From: Nostoc sp. PCC 7107
GTDB lineage: Bacteria > Cyanobacteriota > Cyanobacteriia > Cyanobacteriales > Nostocaceae
Reading direction: 5' to 3'
Length of the DNA stretch: 64,000 nt
Assembly (NCBI RefSeq): GCF_000316625.1
Contig: NC_019676.1
Coordinates: forward strand, 669,001 to 733,000
Shown: positions 18,365 to 27,858 of the stretch, in pieces
How positions within the stretch are numbered: position 1 is the first letter of the stretch
Layout of the letters: each line of letters starts with the position of its first letter
The notes under the pieces: generated by a model
Database searches by the model: none
Told to the model about the DNA's origin: nothing
Seen by the model: only the letters and a program-made list of their open reading frames with translations
Made by a program: the position numbers and the translations under genes

Positions 18365-19264
18365 TTAACCGATAAAAAATCCTACACCTAAGAATAAGCA
18401 ACTCCAAAAATGCACAGCGACGGCGATGAATTTACAGTTGCTAACTTTTTCTGGCTGGTTGTGATTTTGTTGAACGTGGCGACATAATTTGATAGCGGAG
18501 GGTAAACTCAGCCAACTCAACAATGTCCAAACGGGGAAAACTCCCAAAAGAATAAATAACAAAGAAAAAGGATAGATACTGGCGGTAAACCAAACTAAAA
18601 CTTTCGCACCGTTAGCTGTACCCAAACGTACAATTGGCGATCGCTTCCCGGCGGCTATGTCATCCTTAACTTGGTGAAAGTGTGAACAATACAAAATTAA
18701 GCTGGTGACAATTCCCACAATTACTGAAGCGGCGAAACTGGCGATCGACCAAGTTTGTGTTTGGCTGTAATATACAGCTGGTACTAATAACGGCCCAAAT
18801 GCAAAGAAGCAGAGAATTTCGCCCAATCCTTGGTATCCTAGCCGAAAGGGTGGTGCTTGATATATATGCCCTAAACCACAAGCCAGCAACACCATGATGA
18901 TCACAGTTGGGTCTTGTTGCCAAGTAGCGATCGCTAATATTCCTAGCAAACCAATCACCAAACACAGATTTGCTAACCAAAATATTAGTGACTTCTTTCC
19001 TGTTAAATTCACCAGCGAATGATGTTTATTCTTGTCGATTCCTGTTTCGGAATCAAAGACATCATTGCTCATGTTTTCCCACGCCAAAATTAATATTGCT
19101 GCTACTAAAAACGTGCTAAATACTGTTGTATTAAAAATATTAGTTTCGGCAAAAGCAATTGCTGTTCCTATCCAAATAGGCATAATCGCCACACTGTACA
19201 TTGGCGGTTTAATGGCCGCCATCCACAGCTTACTTTTGGGATGTGAAATCTGCTTGGTAGTCAT
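18365..19264 (-). CDS. menA: 1,4-dihydroxy-2-naphthoate phytyl/polyprenyltransferase
   Basis: MenA attaches the phytyl chain to DHNA in the membrane, the step before methylation to phylloquinone (the photosystem I quinone). The 299-residue protein is a UbiA-family enzyme with about eight or nine hydrophobic helices. The Asp-rich prenyl-diphosphate motif is ENMSNDVFDSETGIDKNKHH near residues 65-85, and the second Asp motif is HFHQVKDDIAAGKRSPIVRLG. It is the first gene of a minus-strand menA-menC-menE set and is divergent from menF, with a 429-bp spacer that should hold both promoters. Confidence 0.93.
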   Translation of the reverse strand: MTTKQISHPKSKLWMAAIKPPMYSVAIMPIWIGTAIAFAETNIFNTTVFSTFLVAAILILAWENMSNDVFDSETGIDKNKHHSLVNLTGKKSLIFWLANLCLVIGLLGILAIATWQQDPTVIIMVLLACGLGHIYQAPPFRLGYQGLGEILCFFAFGPLLVPAVYYSQTQTWSIASFAASVIVGIVTSLILYCSHFHQVKDDIAAGKRSPIVRLGTANGAKVLVWFTASIYPFSLLFILLGVFPVWTLLSWLSLPSAIKLCRHVQQNHNQPEKVSNCKFIAVAVHFWSCLFLGVGFFIG

Positions 19265-19693
19265 TAGTTAACATCCATTATTTATCAAAATAGAATTCAT
19301 AAGTAATTAGTCAAAGTTCACTAGCAATTTGCGATGATTGTATATGAAGATATGGGTTTTAAGCCAAGCAAAATCTAAAAATTACTTAACTACAATTAAT
19401 AGCAGGTTAGAATACCCTACACTCTTGATTCTGACTTCTTCTTCATTTATTTTACTCAGCAATTAACACTTAACATTCAGCATTTTTTGGGATTGATTAA
19501 CCATTTCTTAGTAAAACTTATTTTTTGATTGCGCGTTGAAACTGAGCATAGCTCGTCAGCGTTTGATAATACCCTAAATAAAGCAAACTATACTCTGGTT
19601 AAATGTCTACTGAATATGTTACCTGTAGAAATAGACCATGATTAATTACACTTTAGGAAGATAACTTAAAAAAAATTTACTATTATTAGATCC
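19265..19693. other. Divergent menA/menF intergenic region
   Basis: The 429-bp AT-rich spacer must carry outward promoters for menA and menF. A TATACT at about 19590-19595 is a possible -10 for menF, but no convincing -35 was found with it. No RNA gene or repeat was recognised. Confidence 0.4.
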
Positions 19694-21109
19694 ATGACAG
19701 TTTCACCATGTCGTAACAACTTCTTTGTAACGCACAAAGACATATACCAATTTCTGTCAGCAGTTCACGAAAATTGCCTCAACAATAATTGTCGGCAAAT
19801 TGTGAGTATTTCCCTAGAAATTGACTGGGTTGATCCTTTAGTTGTATTGGCTAAACTAGCGCAAGCAAATGAAATAAATTTTTACTTTGAGAACAGAGGT
19901 AAAGGAGAAGCGATCGCCGCGATTGATACTGTCGCAAAATTACAAATTGATGGTCAAGACCGTTTTAATCAAGCAGAATATTTTATCAAAAATTGTCTAA
20001 AAAATATCATTTATTTTGGAGATATTCATCAACATTTTGCCAGCACTCGTTTTTTTTGTTACTTTAGTTTTTTTAACCAAAATATTCAATCAGACTATCC
20101 GTTTCCTTCAGCGACAATATTTTTACCACGTTGGCAAATAGCTGTCAAAAATCAGCGCTGTATCTTAGTCGCCAACATATTAATAACAGCGAATGCTAAT
20201 TTAGAAAAAATTTGGCATAATTTATGGAGTAAAATCGAACTTATTAATTCTTTAGAATATTTCTCGCCCAAACTGGATTTTTTATCCACACACTTTAGTA
20301 AGCAATCTGTAACGCAGGGTACAGAATTTAAACGTTCTGTTGTTTCAGCTTTACAAAAAATCCAGGCTAGTCATTTAAGCAAAATTGTCTTAGCAGATGC
20401 TTTAGATGTACGGGCAAATCATCAGTTTGACTTATATAAATCATTAGATAATCTGAGACAAATTCATCCTAATTGTTATGTTTTTTCCACAAGTAATGGT
20501 AAAGGACAAAACTTTATTGGGGCAAGCCCTGAAAGATTAATTTGTATTCAGAATCAACAATTAATCACCGATGCGTTAGCTGGTTCTGCACCACGGGGTA
20601 AAACACCAGAGGAAGATGCTGCAAATGCAAATCGCTTACTTAACAGCGAAAAAGAAAGACATGAACACTCATTAGTAATTGATTTTATTACTCAACGCCT
20701 ATCACAACTTGGATTATCACCGCAGGTATTACCACCACGCTTGCGACAGCTATCTAATATCCAACATTTATGGACACCCATTAGCGCCATAGTTCCCGCC
20801 AATGTCCACCCCTTAAAAATTGTGGCGCAACTGCATCCGACACCAGCCGTTGCTGGCGCAGCCAGAGATGTGGCTTGTGCAGAAATTCGGCGTTACGAAA
20901 GCTTTGAGAGGGGTTTATATGCTGCACCTTTAGGTTGGATAGACTCGCAAGGTAACTGCGAGTTTATTGTGGGGATTCGTTCGGCATTAATCGATGGCGA
21001 TCGCGCTAGACTTTACGCAGGTGCAGGTATCGTCGCCGGTTCTGATCCTGATAAAGAATTTGCGGAAGTACAACTGAAACTCCAGGCGTTATTAAAAGCG
21101 CTAGTTTAG
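19694..21109 (+). CDS. menF: Isochorismate synthase
   Basis: It converts chorismate to isochorismate, the first committed step of phylloquinone synthesis. The 471-residue protein has a variable N-terminal half and a C-terminal chorismate-binding domain with FKRSVVSALQKIQASHLSKI, IGASPERLICI, DALAGSAPRGKTPEEDAAN, EHSLVIDFI, LHPTPAVAGAARDVA and the final YAGAGIVAGSDPDKEFAEVQ. These are hallmark motifs of isochorismate synthases. It is divergent from menA-menC-menE, so the window holds most of the pathway apart from menD, menB, menH and the final methyltransferase. Confidence 0.94.
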   Translation: MTVSPCRNNFFVTHKDIYQFLSAVHENCLNNNCRQIVSISLEIDWVDPLVVLAKLAQANEINFYFENRGKGEAIAAIDTVAKLQIDGQDRFNQAEYFIKNCLKNIIYFGDIHQHFASTRFFCYFSFFNQNIQSDYPFPSATIFLPRWQIAVKNQRCILVANILITANANLEKIWHNLWSKIELINSLEYFSPKLDFLSTHFSKQSVTQGTEFKRSVVSALQKIQASHLSKIVLADALDVRANHQFDLYKSLDNLRQIHPNCYVFSTSNGKGQNFIGASPERLICIQNQQLITDALAGSAPRGKTPEEDAANANRLLNSEKERHEHSLVIDFITQRLSQLGLSPQVLPPRLRQLSNIQHLWTPISAIVPANVHPLKIVAQLHPTPAVAGAARDVACAEIRRYESFERGLYAAPLGWIDSQGNCEFIVGIRSALIDGDRARLYAGAGIVAGSDPDKEFAEVQLKLQALLKALV

Positions 21110-21135
21110 CCAATCATGTTTTAGATGGTGCGTCG

Positions 21136-21639
21136 CTATTTCCTCATCTGACTAACTAAATGAACGAGTTCAGGTAAGATCAGTTTTTCCATCCCTAGCC
21201 GCACAGCATTGCTGGAACCAGGGAGAGAGAAAATTAATTTATTTTGATAAACACCGGCGACGGCGCGAGAGGCGATCGCACGGGAACTGATTTCTTGATA
21301 ACTTAAAAATCTAAATATCTCTCCAAATCCTGGTAGAGTTTTTTCTAATAATTTTTCAATCGCATCGTAAGTAGTATCTCTCGGTGCAATACCTGTACCA
21401 CCATTAAAAATCACTGCCTCTAAATCGGCACTTTTACCCAGCAATTCTATTTGTGCTTGAATTTGGATTGGTTCATCTTTGATAATTGCGTAGGCTGCAA
21501 TGCTATGGTTTTCACCTAATAGTAATTGTTGGATAAGTTGACCACTTTTATCTGTTTCTGGAATGCGTGTATCGCTGACGGTAACTACAGCACAAGTTAC
21601 CGTAATTTTTGCCGCATCTGGATGTGGTTGTTGCATCAT
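21136..21639 (-). CDS. moaB: Molybdenum cofactor biosynthesis protein B (MoaB/Mog family)
   Basis: The 167-residue MPT-binding protein has the family motifs VVTVSDTR (near 18), [20 protein letters not shown] (residues ~75-94) and [20 protein letters not shown] at the end. MoaB/Mog proteins adenylate molybdopterin before metal insertion. It ends 26 bp from and convergent with menF; no other molybdenum-cofactor gene is in view. The MoaB/Mog distinction cannot be settled from the sequence alone. Confidence 0.88.
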   Translation of the reverse strand: MMQQPHPDAAKITVTCAVVTVSDTRIPETDKSGQLIQQLLLGENHSIAAYAIIKDEPIQIQAQIELLGKSADLEAVIFNGGTGIAPRDTTYDAIEKLLEKTLPGFGEIFRFLSYQEISSRAIASRAVAGVYQNKLIFSLPGSSNAVRLGMEKLILPELVHLVSQMRK

Positions 21640-21828
21640 CCGATTTTAAATTTGAGATTTTTTGGTTTCATCAGTTTATCTGAGAGAAGAATGAAGTATG
21701 TTCGCCTTTGACATTCGCCTACCACTTCGTGGAAGCAAACTACGTGTATCTGAGTTTATTTCATACTAGCCTGCGGCAAGTCGCTAAAAGCGTCTACAGA
21801 CTTCATACTTCAGACTTCAGTTTGACTA

Positions 21829-22164
21829 TTAAGATTTGCTGAATTCCAAACCGTTTGCTTGTGCAAATCGCTCCATAAAACGAATAAAGCGATCCCACTC
21901 ATCAGCAGATTTCATAATATGAACAGCTTCTAATGCTTCGGCTTTACCATTAACGAATCTAGCTTTAACTTCGCGGGTAATTATTTCGCCTTCCTCGTCC
22001 AGCATATACATCCCAGTGACTTCTTCACTACTGCTTTGGCTCAAAATTTTGGGATTTGTAAAAATAAAAGTTGCTGTACCAGTATCGCCACTGCGCGATC
22101 GCGTCAAACGGACATCTGGTAATACATTTTCGTCAAGACCTCTAGAAAATTGGATTTTTGCCAT
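21829..22164 (-). CDS. psb28: Photosystem II assembly protein Psb28
   Basis: The 111-residue protein matches Psb28 throughout: [20 protein letters not shown] at the start, [33 protein letters not shown] and the C-terminal [19 protein letters not shown]. Psb28 is a soluble cytoplasmic factor that binds CP47-containing photosystem II assembly intermediates. It appears monocistronic, with repeat-rich spacers on both sides. Confidence 0.96.
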   Translation of the reverse strand: MAKIQFSRGLDENVLPDVRLTRSRSGDTGTATFIFTNPKILSQSSSEEVTGMYMLDEEGEIITREVKARFVNGKAEALEAVHIMKSADEWDRFIRFMERFAQANGLEFSKS

Positions 22165-22490
22165 GATGAAAGAATTTAAAGTTTTGTGATGGTTGATTTA
22201 ATATTCTCTCATTATTTAGAACTCAGTAGTCTGAAATTTTTTCTTAGAACTTCCTGCCTTTTCACCGTTGACCGAAAAATTTGAGATTTTGGATGGGGAA
22301 TTTTCGGTACAAGCCCCACCCCTTCAGGGCGGAATTAATCCAAAATACTGGCTGTGCTGCTTACGCTTCCCTAACGCCACTTTAAAATCCGACGCTCGAC
22401 GACTCGCTAACGCTGCGCTATCAAACCCCACACTTTAGGGTGGAGTCAATCCAAAATCCAAAATCGTAAATTCAAAATTGATTGGCCAAG
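22165..22490. other. Repeat-rich spacer between dtd and psb28
   Basis: The 326-bp spacer contains AATCCAAAATCCAAAATC units and a GTACAAGCCCCACCCCTTCA stretch. Similar pieces recur inverted at 55922-56100. These are dispersed Nostoc-type repeats. No gene was seen; the psb28 promoter should lie near the upper end. Confidence 0.6.
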
Positions 22491-22934
22491 TTACCTTTCC
22501 AATAATAAAGTTACGGGGCCATCATTTTCGATATAAACTTGCATCATTGCGCCAAATTTACCTGTTTCTACCCTTAAACCACTGGCACGTAACTTTTTAA
22601 CAAAGCTGTTATATAAATCTTCTGCGGTTTGAGGAGATGCAGAACGGTCAAAAGAAGGACGGCGACCTTTACGACAGTCGCCGTAAAGGGTAAATTGACT
22701 GACTACCAACAACTCACCGTTAATTTCTTGTACAGATTTTTGCCATTTGTCTCCATCTGCTTCATCAGGGAATAGGCGCAATGCTAGGCATTTACGCGCC
22801 ATCCAGTCGAGTTCTGCATCTGTGTCTGTATCAGCAATACCGACGAGTAAATTTAATCCTCGGCCAATTTTGCCAATGATTTCACCGTTAACGGTTACTT
22901 GTGATGATTGCACTCGCTGGATGATAACACGCAT
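22491..22934 (-). CDS. dtd: D-aminoacyl-tRNA deacylase
   Basis: Dtd removes D-amino acids (and Gly from tRNA-Ala) mischarged onto tRNA. The 147-residue protein shows both signature motifs, [19 protein letters not shown] (the SQFTL motif) and the C-terminal [10 protein letters not shown] (GPVT motif). It starts with [18 protein letters not shown]. It is upstream of psb28 on the same strand and downstream of the CobW gene; the AAAAGTAAAAAGT repeats before it suggest separate transcription. Confidence 0.95.
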   Translation of the reverse strand: MRVIIQRVQSSQVTVNGEIIGKIGRGLNLLVGIADTDTDAELDWMARKCLALRLFPDEADGDKWQKSVQEINGELLVVSQFTLYGDCRKGRRPSFDRSASPQTAEDLYNSFVKKLRASGLRVETGKFGAMMQVYIENDGPVTLLLER

Positions 22935-23000
22935 AAATAAAGTAAAAAGTAAAAGGGAAAAAGTAAAAAGAACTGTTTTTGACTTTTAACTTTTTACTTT
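22935..23000. repeat. Inverted AGTAAAAAGTAAAA-type repeat
   Basis: AAAGTAAAAAGTAAAAGGG on one side and TTTTTACTTTTTACTTTTT on the other form a long AT-rich hairpin in the spacer between the CobW and dtd genes. Similar units occur elsewhere in the window, for example AAGTCAAAAGTCAAAAGG near 27720. Confidence 0.55.
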
Positions 23001-24146
23001 TTACTTTTTGAAGCCTTTACCCCGACTGACAGAAGGTAAACAAATGCAGTTTTCTATCTGAGTGATTAAAGTTTCTCGGTCTAAATCTTGACCAATCAAG
23101 ACTATCTGGTTTTTCGGTTCACCTTTCCACTCATCATCATCTAAAGTGAAACGTTTACCGCACAGGTGGAAAATATGACGCTTGGGACTTTCATCAAACC
23201 ACATCACACCCTTGGCGCGGAAAATGTTTGTTGGTAGTTGGTTGTCTAGGAAATACTGAAACTTCCTAATAGAAAAAGGCTTATCACTTTGGAAGGATAT
23301 AGAAGTGAAGCCATCATTTTCTAGATGGTCGGAATGGTGGTGATGGTGTTCGTGGTCATGGTGGTCGTGACCGCAGGTTGAGTGGTCATGGTCATGGTGG
23401 TCGTGACCGCAAGTTGAATGATCATGGTCGTGATGGTCATGATCATGATGTTCATCAACAGTGTCAAAATATTTGTCCGACTCAAATAATCCTACACTGA
23501 GAATTAAAGCCAGTGGTATTTGCGATCGCTTGGTTCGCAAAATTCTCGCACCTTCTTTAACTTCGTTGATTTTTGCCTCTAATTGGGTCAAAGTAGGTTC
23601 ATCAACCAAATCTGTTTTATTCAACAAAATCACATCACCGTAAGCAATTTGGCTGTAAGCTGCTTGGGAGTTGAATAAATCTAAGCTGTAGTTGGCTGCA
23701 TCTACAACAGTGATAATCGAATCTAGACGGGTTAAATCCCGCAGTTCTGTGCCTAAAAATGTTAAGGCTACTGGTAGCGGGTCTGCTAGTCCCGTTGTTT
23801 CTACTACTAGATAATCTAGCTTTTCTTCACGTTCTAATACTTTATAAACGGCATCAACTAAATCATTATTGATGGTGCAGCAAATACAACCATTACTTAG
23901 CTCTACCATATTATTATTTTCATCGGTAGAGATAATTAACTCGTTGTCGATGCCAATTTCCCCAAATTCATTCACTAACACAGCGGTTTTTAAACCTTGC
24001 TGATTCGTGAGAATATGATTTAGTAAAGTCGTTTTGCCACTACCAAGAAATCCAGTAATAATTGTTACTGGCAAACCTTGTTTAGGGGCATTCATGGGTT
24101 GAGATTCAGAATTCACTGCTGTTTGCATAGCGCGGTTATCAAACAA
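23001..24146 (-). CDS. CobW/COG0523-family GTPase with His-rich metal-binding region
   Basis: A G3E GTPase with Walker A GFLGSGKTT (about residues 32-40), the CxCC metal motif NGCICCTI, the Mg/base motifs LNKTDL and VVETTGLADP, and a CobW C-terminal domain. Between the two domains lies a His/Asp stretch of about 45 residues, including two tandem HDHSTCGHDHHDHD units, which should bind zinc or another divalent metal. COG0523 proteins are metallochaperones or insertases; zinc is most likely from the CICC and His tracts, but cobalt or nickel cannot be excluded. Alternative starts are Met7 and Met18. It is divergent from cysS, and no Zur-box palindrome was found in the short spacer. Confidence 0.88.
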   Translation of the reverse strand: MFDNRAMQTAVNSESQPMNAPKQGLPVTIITGFLGSGKTTLLNHILTNQQGLKTAVLVNEFGEIGIDNELIISTDENNNMVELSNGCICCTINNDLVDAVYKVLEREEKLDYLVVETTGLADPLPVALTFLGTELRDLTRLDSIITVVDAANYSLDLFNSQAAYSQIAYGDVILLNKTDLVDEPTLTQLEAKINEVKEGARILRTKRSQIPLALILSVGLFESDKYFDTVDEHHDHDHHDHDHSTCGHDHHDHDHSTCGHDHHDHEHHHHHSDHLENDGFTSISFQSDKPFSIRKFQYFLDNQLPTNIFRAKGVMWFDESPKRHIFHLCGKRFTLDDDEWKGEPKNQIVLIGQDLDRETLITQIENCICLPSVSRGKGFKK

Positions 24147-24315
24147 ATCAAAAAATATAAAACTTCTCTAAGTTGTGGCTACCACCACTGGGAAATTCAG
24201 ATTCACAAAAGGTAGCGCAGATAGTCCAGAAAACACTAGCATAGGGATGCTGGATAAACTTCCCAGCGACTTAACCCTATTATTGCGTATCCCTCTATTG
24301 CCGCATTACTCTGTT

Positions 24316-25758
24316 ATGACCCTAACTGTTTACAATACCCTCACCCGTCGTCAAGAACCGTTTAAAACAGTCGAACCAGGCAAGGTTAAGATGTATTACT
24401 GCGGCGTGACGGTTTATGACTACTGCCATTTGGGTCATGCTAGAGCTTGCATTGTTTGGGATGTCGTGCGCCGCTATCTCCAGTTTATCGGTTATGAAGT
24501 GCGCTATGTGCAGAATTTTACTGATGTTGATGACAAAATTCTCAACCGCGCCAGACAAGAACAATCATCAATGGAGGCTGTAGCTGATCGCTTCATTAAA
24601 GCATATTTTGAAGATATGAGACGGCTGGGAATTAAAGAGGCTGATGAATATCCCCGTGCGACCCAGACGATGAACGGGATTCAGCGGTTAATTCATGAGT
24701 TGGAAAATAAGGGATTTGCTTATCCCTCGAATGGTGATGTTTACTATGCTGTGCGTCAGTTTGGTGAATATGGTAAGCTTTCTGGGCGCAAGTTGGAAGA
24801 TATGCAGGCTGGGGGCAGTGAGCGCGTTAATCTAGAAGACGCAGAATATCAAAAGAAAAAAGACCCCTTTGATTTTGCCTTGTGGAAAGCCGCTAAACCC
24901 GGAGAACCTTCTTGGGAATCACCTTGGGGTGCTGGTCGTCCAGGATGGCATATTGAATGCTCGGCGATGGTGCGCGATCGCTTGGGTGAGACAATAGATA
25001 TTCATGCTGGTGGTGCTGACTTAATTTTCCCCCACCACGAAAACGAAATTGCTCAATCGGAAGCCGTCACAGGTAAACCTTTAGCAACTTACTGGCTGCA
25101 CAATGGCATGGTAAAAGTAGACGGTGAGAAAATGTCCAAGTCTTTGGGCAACTTTACCACCATCCGCGACTTACTTGATCGCCATGTTGATCCAATGGCA
25201 GTAAGATTATTTGTGCTGATGGCGCAATATCGTAAGCCTATTGATTTTACCGATGATGCGATCGCTGCCGCCACCAACGGCTGGCACACTCTAAAAGAAG
25301 GTTTGCTGTTTGGTCATCAATACGGTAAGCAATTAGGCTGGGAAGTTGATTCTTCCCTACTCCCTGAATTTGTTGAACGCTTTCAAGAAACTGTCAACGA
25401 TGACTTTAATTTCCCAGGTGGGGTAACAGTTTTGTTTGAATTAGCCAAAGAACTCCGCCGTGAAGGAAATATCCTCGTTCATCAAGGCAAAACCGACACA
25501 CCCGCCGCTGAACTGCAAAAACAATGGCAAACTCTGGTAACTTTGGCAGAAGTATTAGGTTTAACCGCCGAAATGGAAAATTCTCCCCCTGCAACTGATG
25601 GCCTTAGTGATGCGGAAATTGAAGATTTGATTCAACAACGCCAAGCCGCCAGAAAAGCGAAGAATTTTGTCGCAGGCGATCGCATCCGTAATGAATTACA
25701 ATCTCAAGGTATCACCTTAGTTGATAGTGCTGAAGGTACACGCTGGCACAGAAATTAA
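24316..25758 (+). CDS. cysS: Cysteinyl-tRNA synthetase
   Basis: The class I synthetase charges tRNA-Cys. The HIGH motif is HLGH (residues 38-41) and KMSKS is at 272-276. Zinc ligands are expected in [10 protein letters not shown] and WHIECSAM and the HHENE motif. The frame is open back to a GTG at 24175, but conserved sequence begins at the ATG at 24316 ([16 protein letters not shown]), giving 480 residues, the normal length; the upstream part is untypical. A strong terminator follows at 25768-25830. Confidence 0.95.
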   Translation: MTLTVYNTLTRRQEPFKTVEPGKVKMYYCGVTVYDYCHLGHARACIVWDVVRRYLQFIGYEVRYVQNFTDVDDKILNRARQEQSSMEAVADRFIKAYFEDMRRLGIKEADEYPRATQTMNGIQRLIHELENKGFAYPSNGDVYYAVRQFGEYGKLSGRKLEDMQAGGSERVNLEDAEYQKKKDPFDFALWKAAKPGEPSWESPWGAGRPGWHIECSAMVRDRLGETIDIHAGGADLIFPHHENEIAQSEAVTGKPLATYWLHNGMVKVDGEKMSKSLGNFTTIRDLLDRHVDPMAVRLFVLMAQYRKPIDFTDDAIAAATNGWHTLKEGLLFGHQYGKQLGWEVDSSLLPEFVERFQETVNDDFNFPGGVTVLFELAKELRREGNILVHQGKTDTPAAELQKQWQTLVTLAEVLGLTAEMENSPPATDGLSDAEIEDLIQQRQAARKAKNFVAGDRIRNELQSQGITLVDSAEGTRWHRN

Positions 25759-25767
25759 TCTCAGGTA

Positions 25768-25830
25768 AGGGCTTTTGTCAATCTTCTATTGCAGTTTTTC
25801 TCATAAAACTCCACGACAAAAGCCTTTTTT
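25768..25830 (+). terminator. Intrinsic terminator after cysS
   Basis: Arms GGCTTTTGTC (25770-25779) and GACAAAAGCC (25815-25824) pair perfectly and are followed at once by six T residues. It begins 11 bp after the cysS stop. Confidence 0.8.
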
Positions 25831-26261
25831 CGGCAAAATTTATTTGCTCAAAAAAACTCAGCTTTAGTCACAAAATGTTATGAAAACATAACATAACATC
25901 GATTTTGTATCCAAAATTCTGGCTGCTGAATTCTTATTCAACGCTTCTGCATTATTACACTAAATCAAACTTTTAGACTGTGTGGTGACAACAGTCTTGA
26001 AAAAGTGTCTTATGTCTGATAATTTACATCGATTAGGGTAAAAGTTATAAGCTGCAAATTAGTATCAAAGATAACCAACTTTGTGAAAAAACCTAAAATA
26101 TTCTAGGCTTTACAAAAAAACTGAGAATATTAAATGACTCATATAATAGCTGGTTATTTGATGGTTAAACAAGGAGTAGCTAAATCAGCAAATACAAAAT
26201 AAAATTCATGAATCGACTGAATTGTCAATAATAAATTTACTAAATTTGCATCTAAATTATT
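25831..26261. other. Spacer between cysS and tldD
   Basis: This AT-rich spacer contains a perfect palindrome at 25875-25894 and should hold the tldD promoter. No other feature was recognised. Confidence 0.4.
25875..25894. promoter_or_regulatory. Perfect palindrome, possible operator
   Basis: ATGTTATG and CATAACAT flank an AAAA centre, giving a 20-bp perfect inverted repeat. An additional overlapping ATAACAT follows directly. It is about 370 bp before tldD. It could be a regulator site or a small hairpin; no matching known regulator was identified. Confidence 0.3.
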
Positions 26262-27701
26262 ATGTGGTCTGAACTAACAAAAGCGATCGCTAAATTTGAT
26301 ATTCCCGCTGATTGGATTGGTATCAGGGCAGTTAAAGAAACAGCCTCAAACCGTTATGTACGTGATGGTATCCCTCAAGCTAATGGTAAATCTACCACCG
26401 AGGGAGCCATGATTGAAGTTTTAGTAAATGGCTGTCTGGGTTATGCTGCTACCAACTCTTTAGAATTAGCTTCTTTAGAATCTGCTGCCCAAATAGCTTA
26501 CAAACAAGCACTCGCAGCTAGTCAATGGTGGATATATCCTTTTAAAGAAACCGAACGTCCCAAGGTTGTGGGTGAATACAACTCGCCGTTTTTGGAACCA
26601 TTAGACACGCTGAGTCCGGGTGAAATCAATGATTTGCTGGTACGGATGTGCCGAACACTTAAAGTTCATGACAAAATCGTGCAAACCACAGCCAGCATCA
26701 GCACCAGTGAGCGAGAAAGTTGGTATGTCAGCAGCAACGGCTCAGAAGTATATCAAAAGTTTACCTCCTTGGGGAGTAATTATGGTGCGATCGCTCAAGA
26801 CGGCGCAATTGTCCAACAACGCACTAATAACGGTTGGCAAGCACACTGCTATCAAGGTGGATGGGAACTTTTAAGACAAGAAAATTTATGGCAACGGGTA
26901 CAGCAAGTAGGAGAACAAGCTATAGAATTATTAACTGCGACTGAATGCCCAAATATACGCACAAACTTAGTCCTAGCACCAGACCAAATGATGCTGCAAA
27001 TCCATGAAAGCATCGGACATCCCCTAGAAATTGACCGGATTTTAGGTGATGAACGCAACTATGCCGGCGGTAGCTTTGTCACAACCAATGATTTTGGTCA
27101 GCTAGTCTATGGTTCGCCACTAATGAATATTACCTTTGACCCCACAGTTCCAGGTGAATATGCCAGCTATGGTTTTGATGATACTGGTGCAGTCGCCACA
27201 CGGGAATATGTGATTAAAGAAGGCTTATTACAAAGAGGTTTAGGCAGTTTAGAAAGTCAAGCCAGAGCCGGAATAGCAGGAGTTGCTTGCGCCCGCGCTT
27301 GCTCCTGGAATCGACCAGCAATTGACCGCATGGCTAACTTAAACTTAGAACCAGGAAACGCCACCTTTGAGCAAATAATTAGCGGTATCGAACACGGTGT
27401 TTACATGGAATCAAATCGGTCTTGGTCAATTGACGATCGCCGTTATAAATTCCAATTTGGTTGCGAATATGCCAAATTAATTGAAAATGGCCAACTCACC
27501 GAAACTCTCCGCAACCCCAACTATCGCGCCACAACTCCAGAATTTTGGCACAGTTTAATCAAAGTTGGTGATGCTAATAGTTGGCAAATGTATGGTACTC
27601 CTTACTGTGGTAAAGGTGAACCCAATCAAGCCATTTGGGTAGGACATGGTTCACCCGTTTGTGTATTTGCTGATGTTGAAGTCTTCGGGGGAGGGAGTTG
27701 A
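26262..27701 (+). CDS. tldD: TldD metalloprotease subunit
   Basis: The 479-residue PmbA/TldD-family protein has the zinc motif HESIGH (HExxxH; His248, Glu249, His253) and the downstream CARACSWNRPAIDRMANLNL region and GxxGxG-like Gly-rich end of TldD. In E. coli TldD/TldE is a heterodimer that trims the leader of microcin B17 and unfolded peptides, with TldD supplying the zinc. It is followed after 157 bp by the tldE-like partner. Weak upstream SD but no better start is visible. Confidence 0.9.
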   Translation: MWSELTKAIAKFDIPADWIGIRAVKETASNRYVRDGIPQANGKSTTEGAMIEVLVNGCLGYAATNSLELASLESAAQIAYKQALAASQWWIYPFKETERPKVVGEYNSPFLEPLDTLSPGEINDLLVRMCRTLKVHDKIVQTTASISTSERESWYVSSNGSEVYQKFTSLGSNYGAIAQDGAIVQQRTNNGWQAHCYQGGWELLRQENLWQRVQQVGEQAIELLTATECPNIRTNLVLAPDQMMLQIHESIGHPLEIDRILGDERNYAGGSFVTTNDFGQLVYGSPLMNITFDPTVPGEYASYGFDDTGAVATREYVIKEGLLQRGLGSLESQARAGIAGVACARACSWNRPAIDRMANLNLEPGNATFEQIISGIEHGVYMESNRSWSIDDRRYKFQFGCEYAKLIENGQLTETLRNPNYRATTPEFWHSLIKVGDANSWQMYGTPYCGKGEPNQAIWVGHGSPVCVFADVEVFGGGS

Positions 27702-27730
27702 AGAAGTTAAAAGTTAAAAGTCAAAAGTCA

Positions 27731-27805
27731 AAAGGAGCCAGTGCGTTGGGCGGCTCTGCCGACTTGTTCGCGTAGCGTCTCCGATTAGGAGAAGCAACTG
27801 GCGTT
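27731..27805. repeat. Dispersed palindromic repeat between tldD and tldE
   Basis: The segment runs from GAGCCAGTGCGTTGGGCGG through GTTCGCGTAGCGTCTCC to AGAAGCAACTGGCG. The ends are inverted relatives (GCCAGT and ACTGGC). It is GC-richer than its surroundings and belongs to a repeat type common between Nostoc genes. AAGTCAAAAGTCAAAAG units precede it. Confidence 0.6.
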
Positions 27806-27858
27806 CAAAAGTATGACTTTTGTAACTTTATTCCGAATTACGAATTAATAATCTACCA

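Noticed and set aside
23340-23460. Repeat array mistaken for CRISPR
   Set aside because: The tandem sequence is coding (His/Asp codons of the CobW-type GTPase), with no unique spacers and no cas genes in the window.
24147-24315. Zur box controlling the CobW gene, and the longer GTG start of cysS at 24175
   Set aside because: No TGATAATN-ATTATCA-like palindrome was found in the short spacer; the 47 residues before Met at 24316 do not belong to the CysS family.
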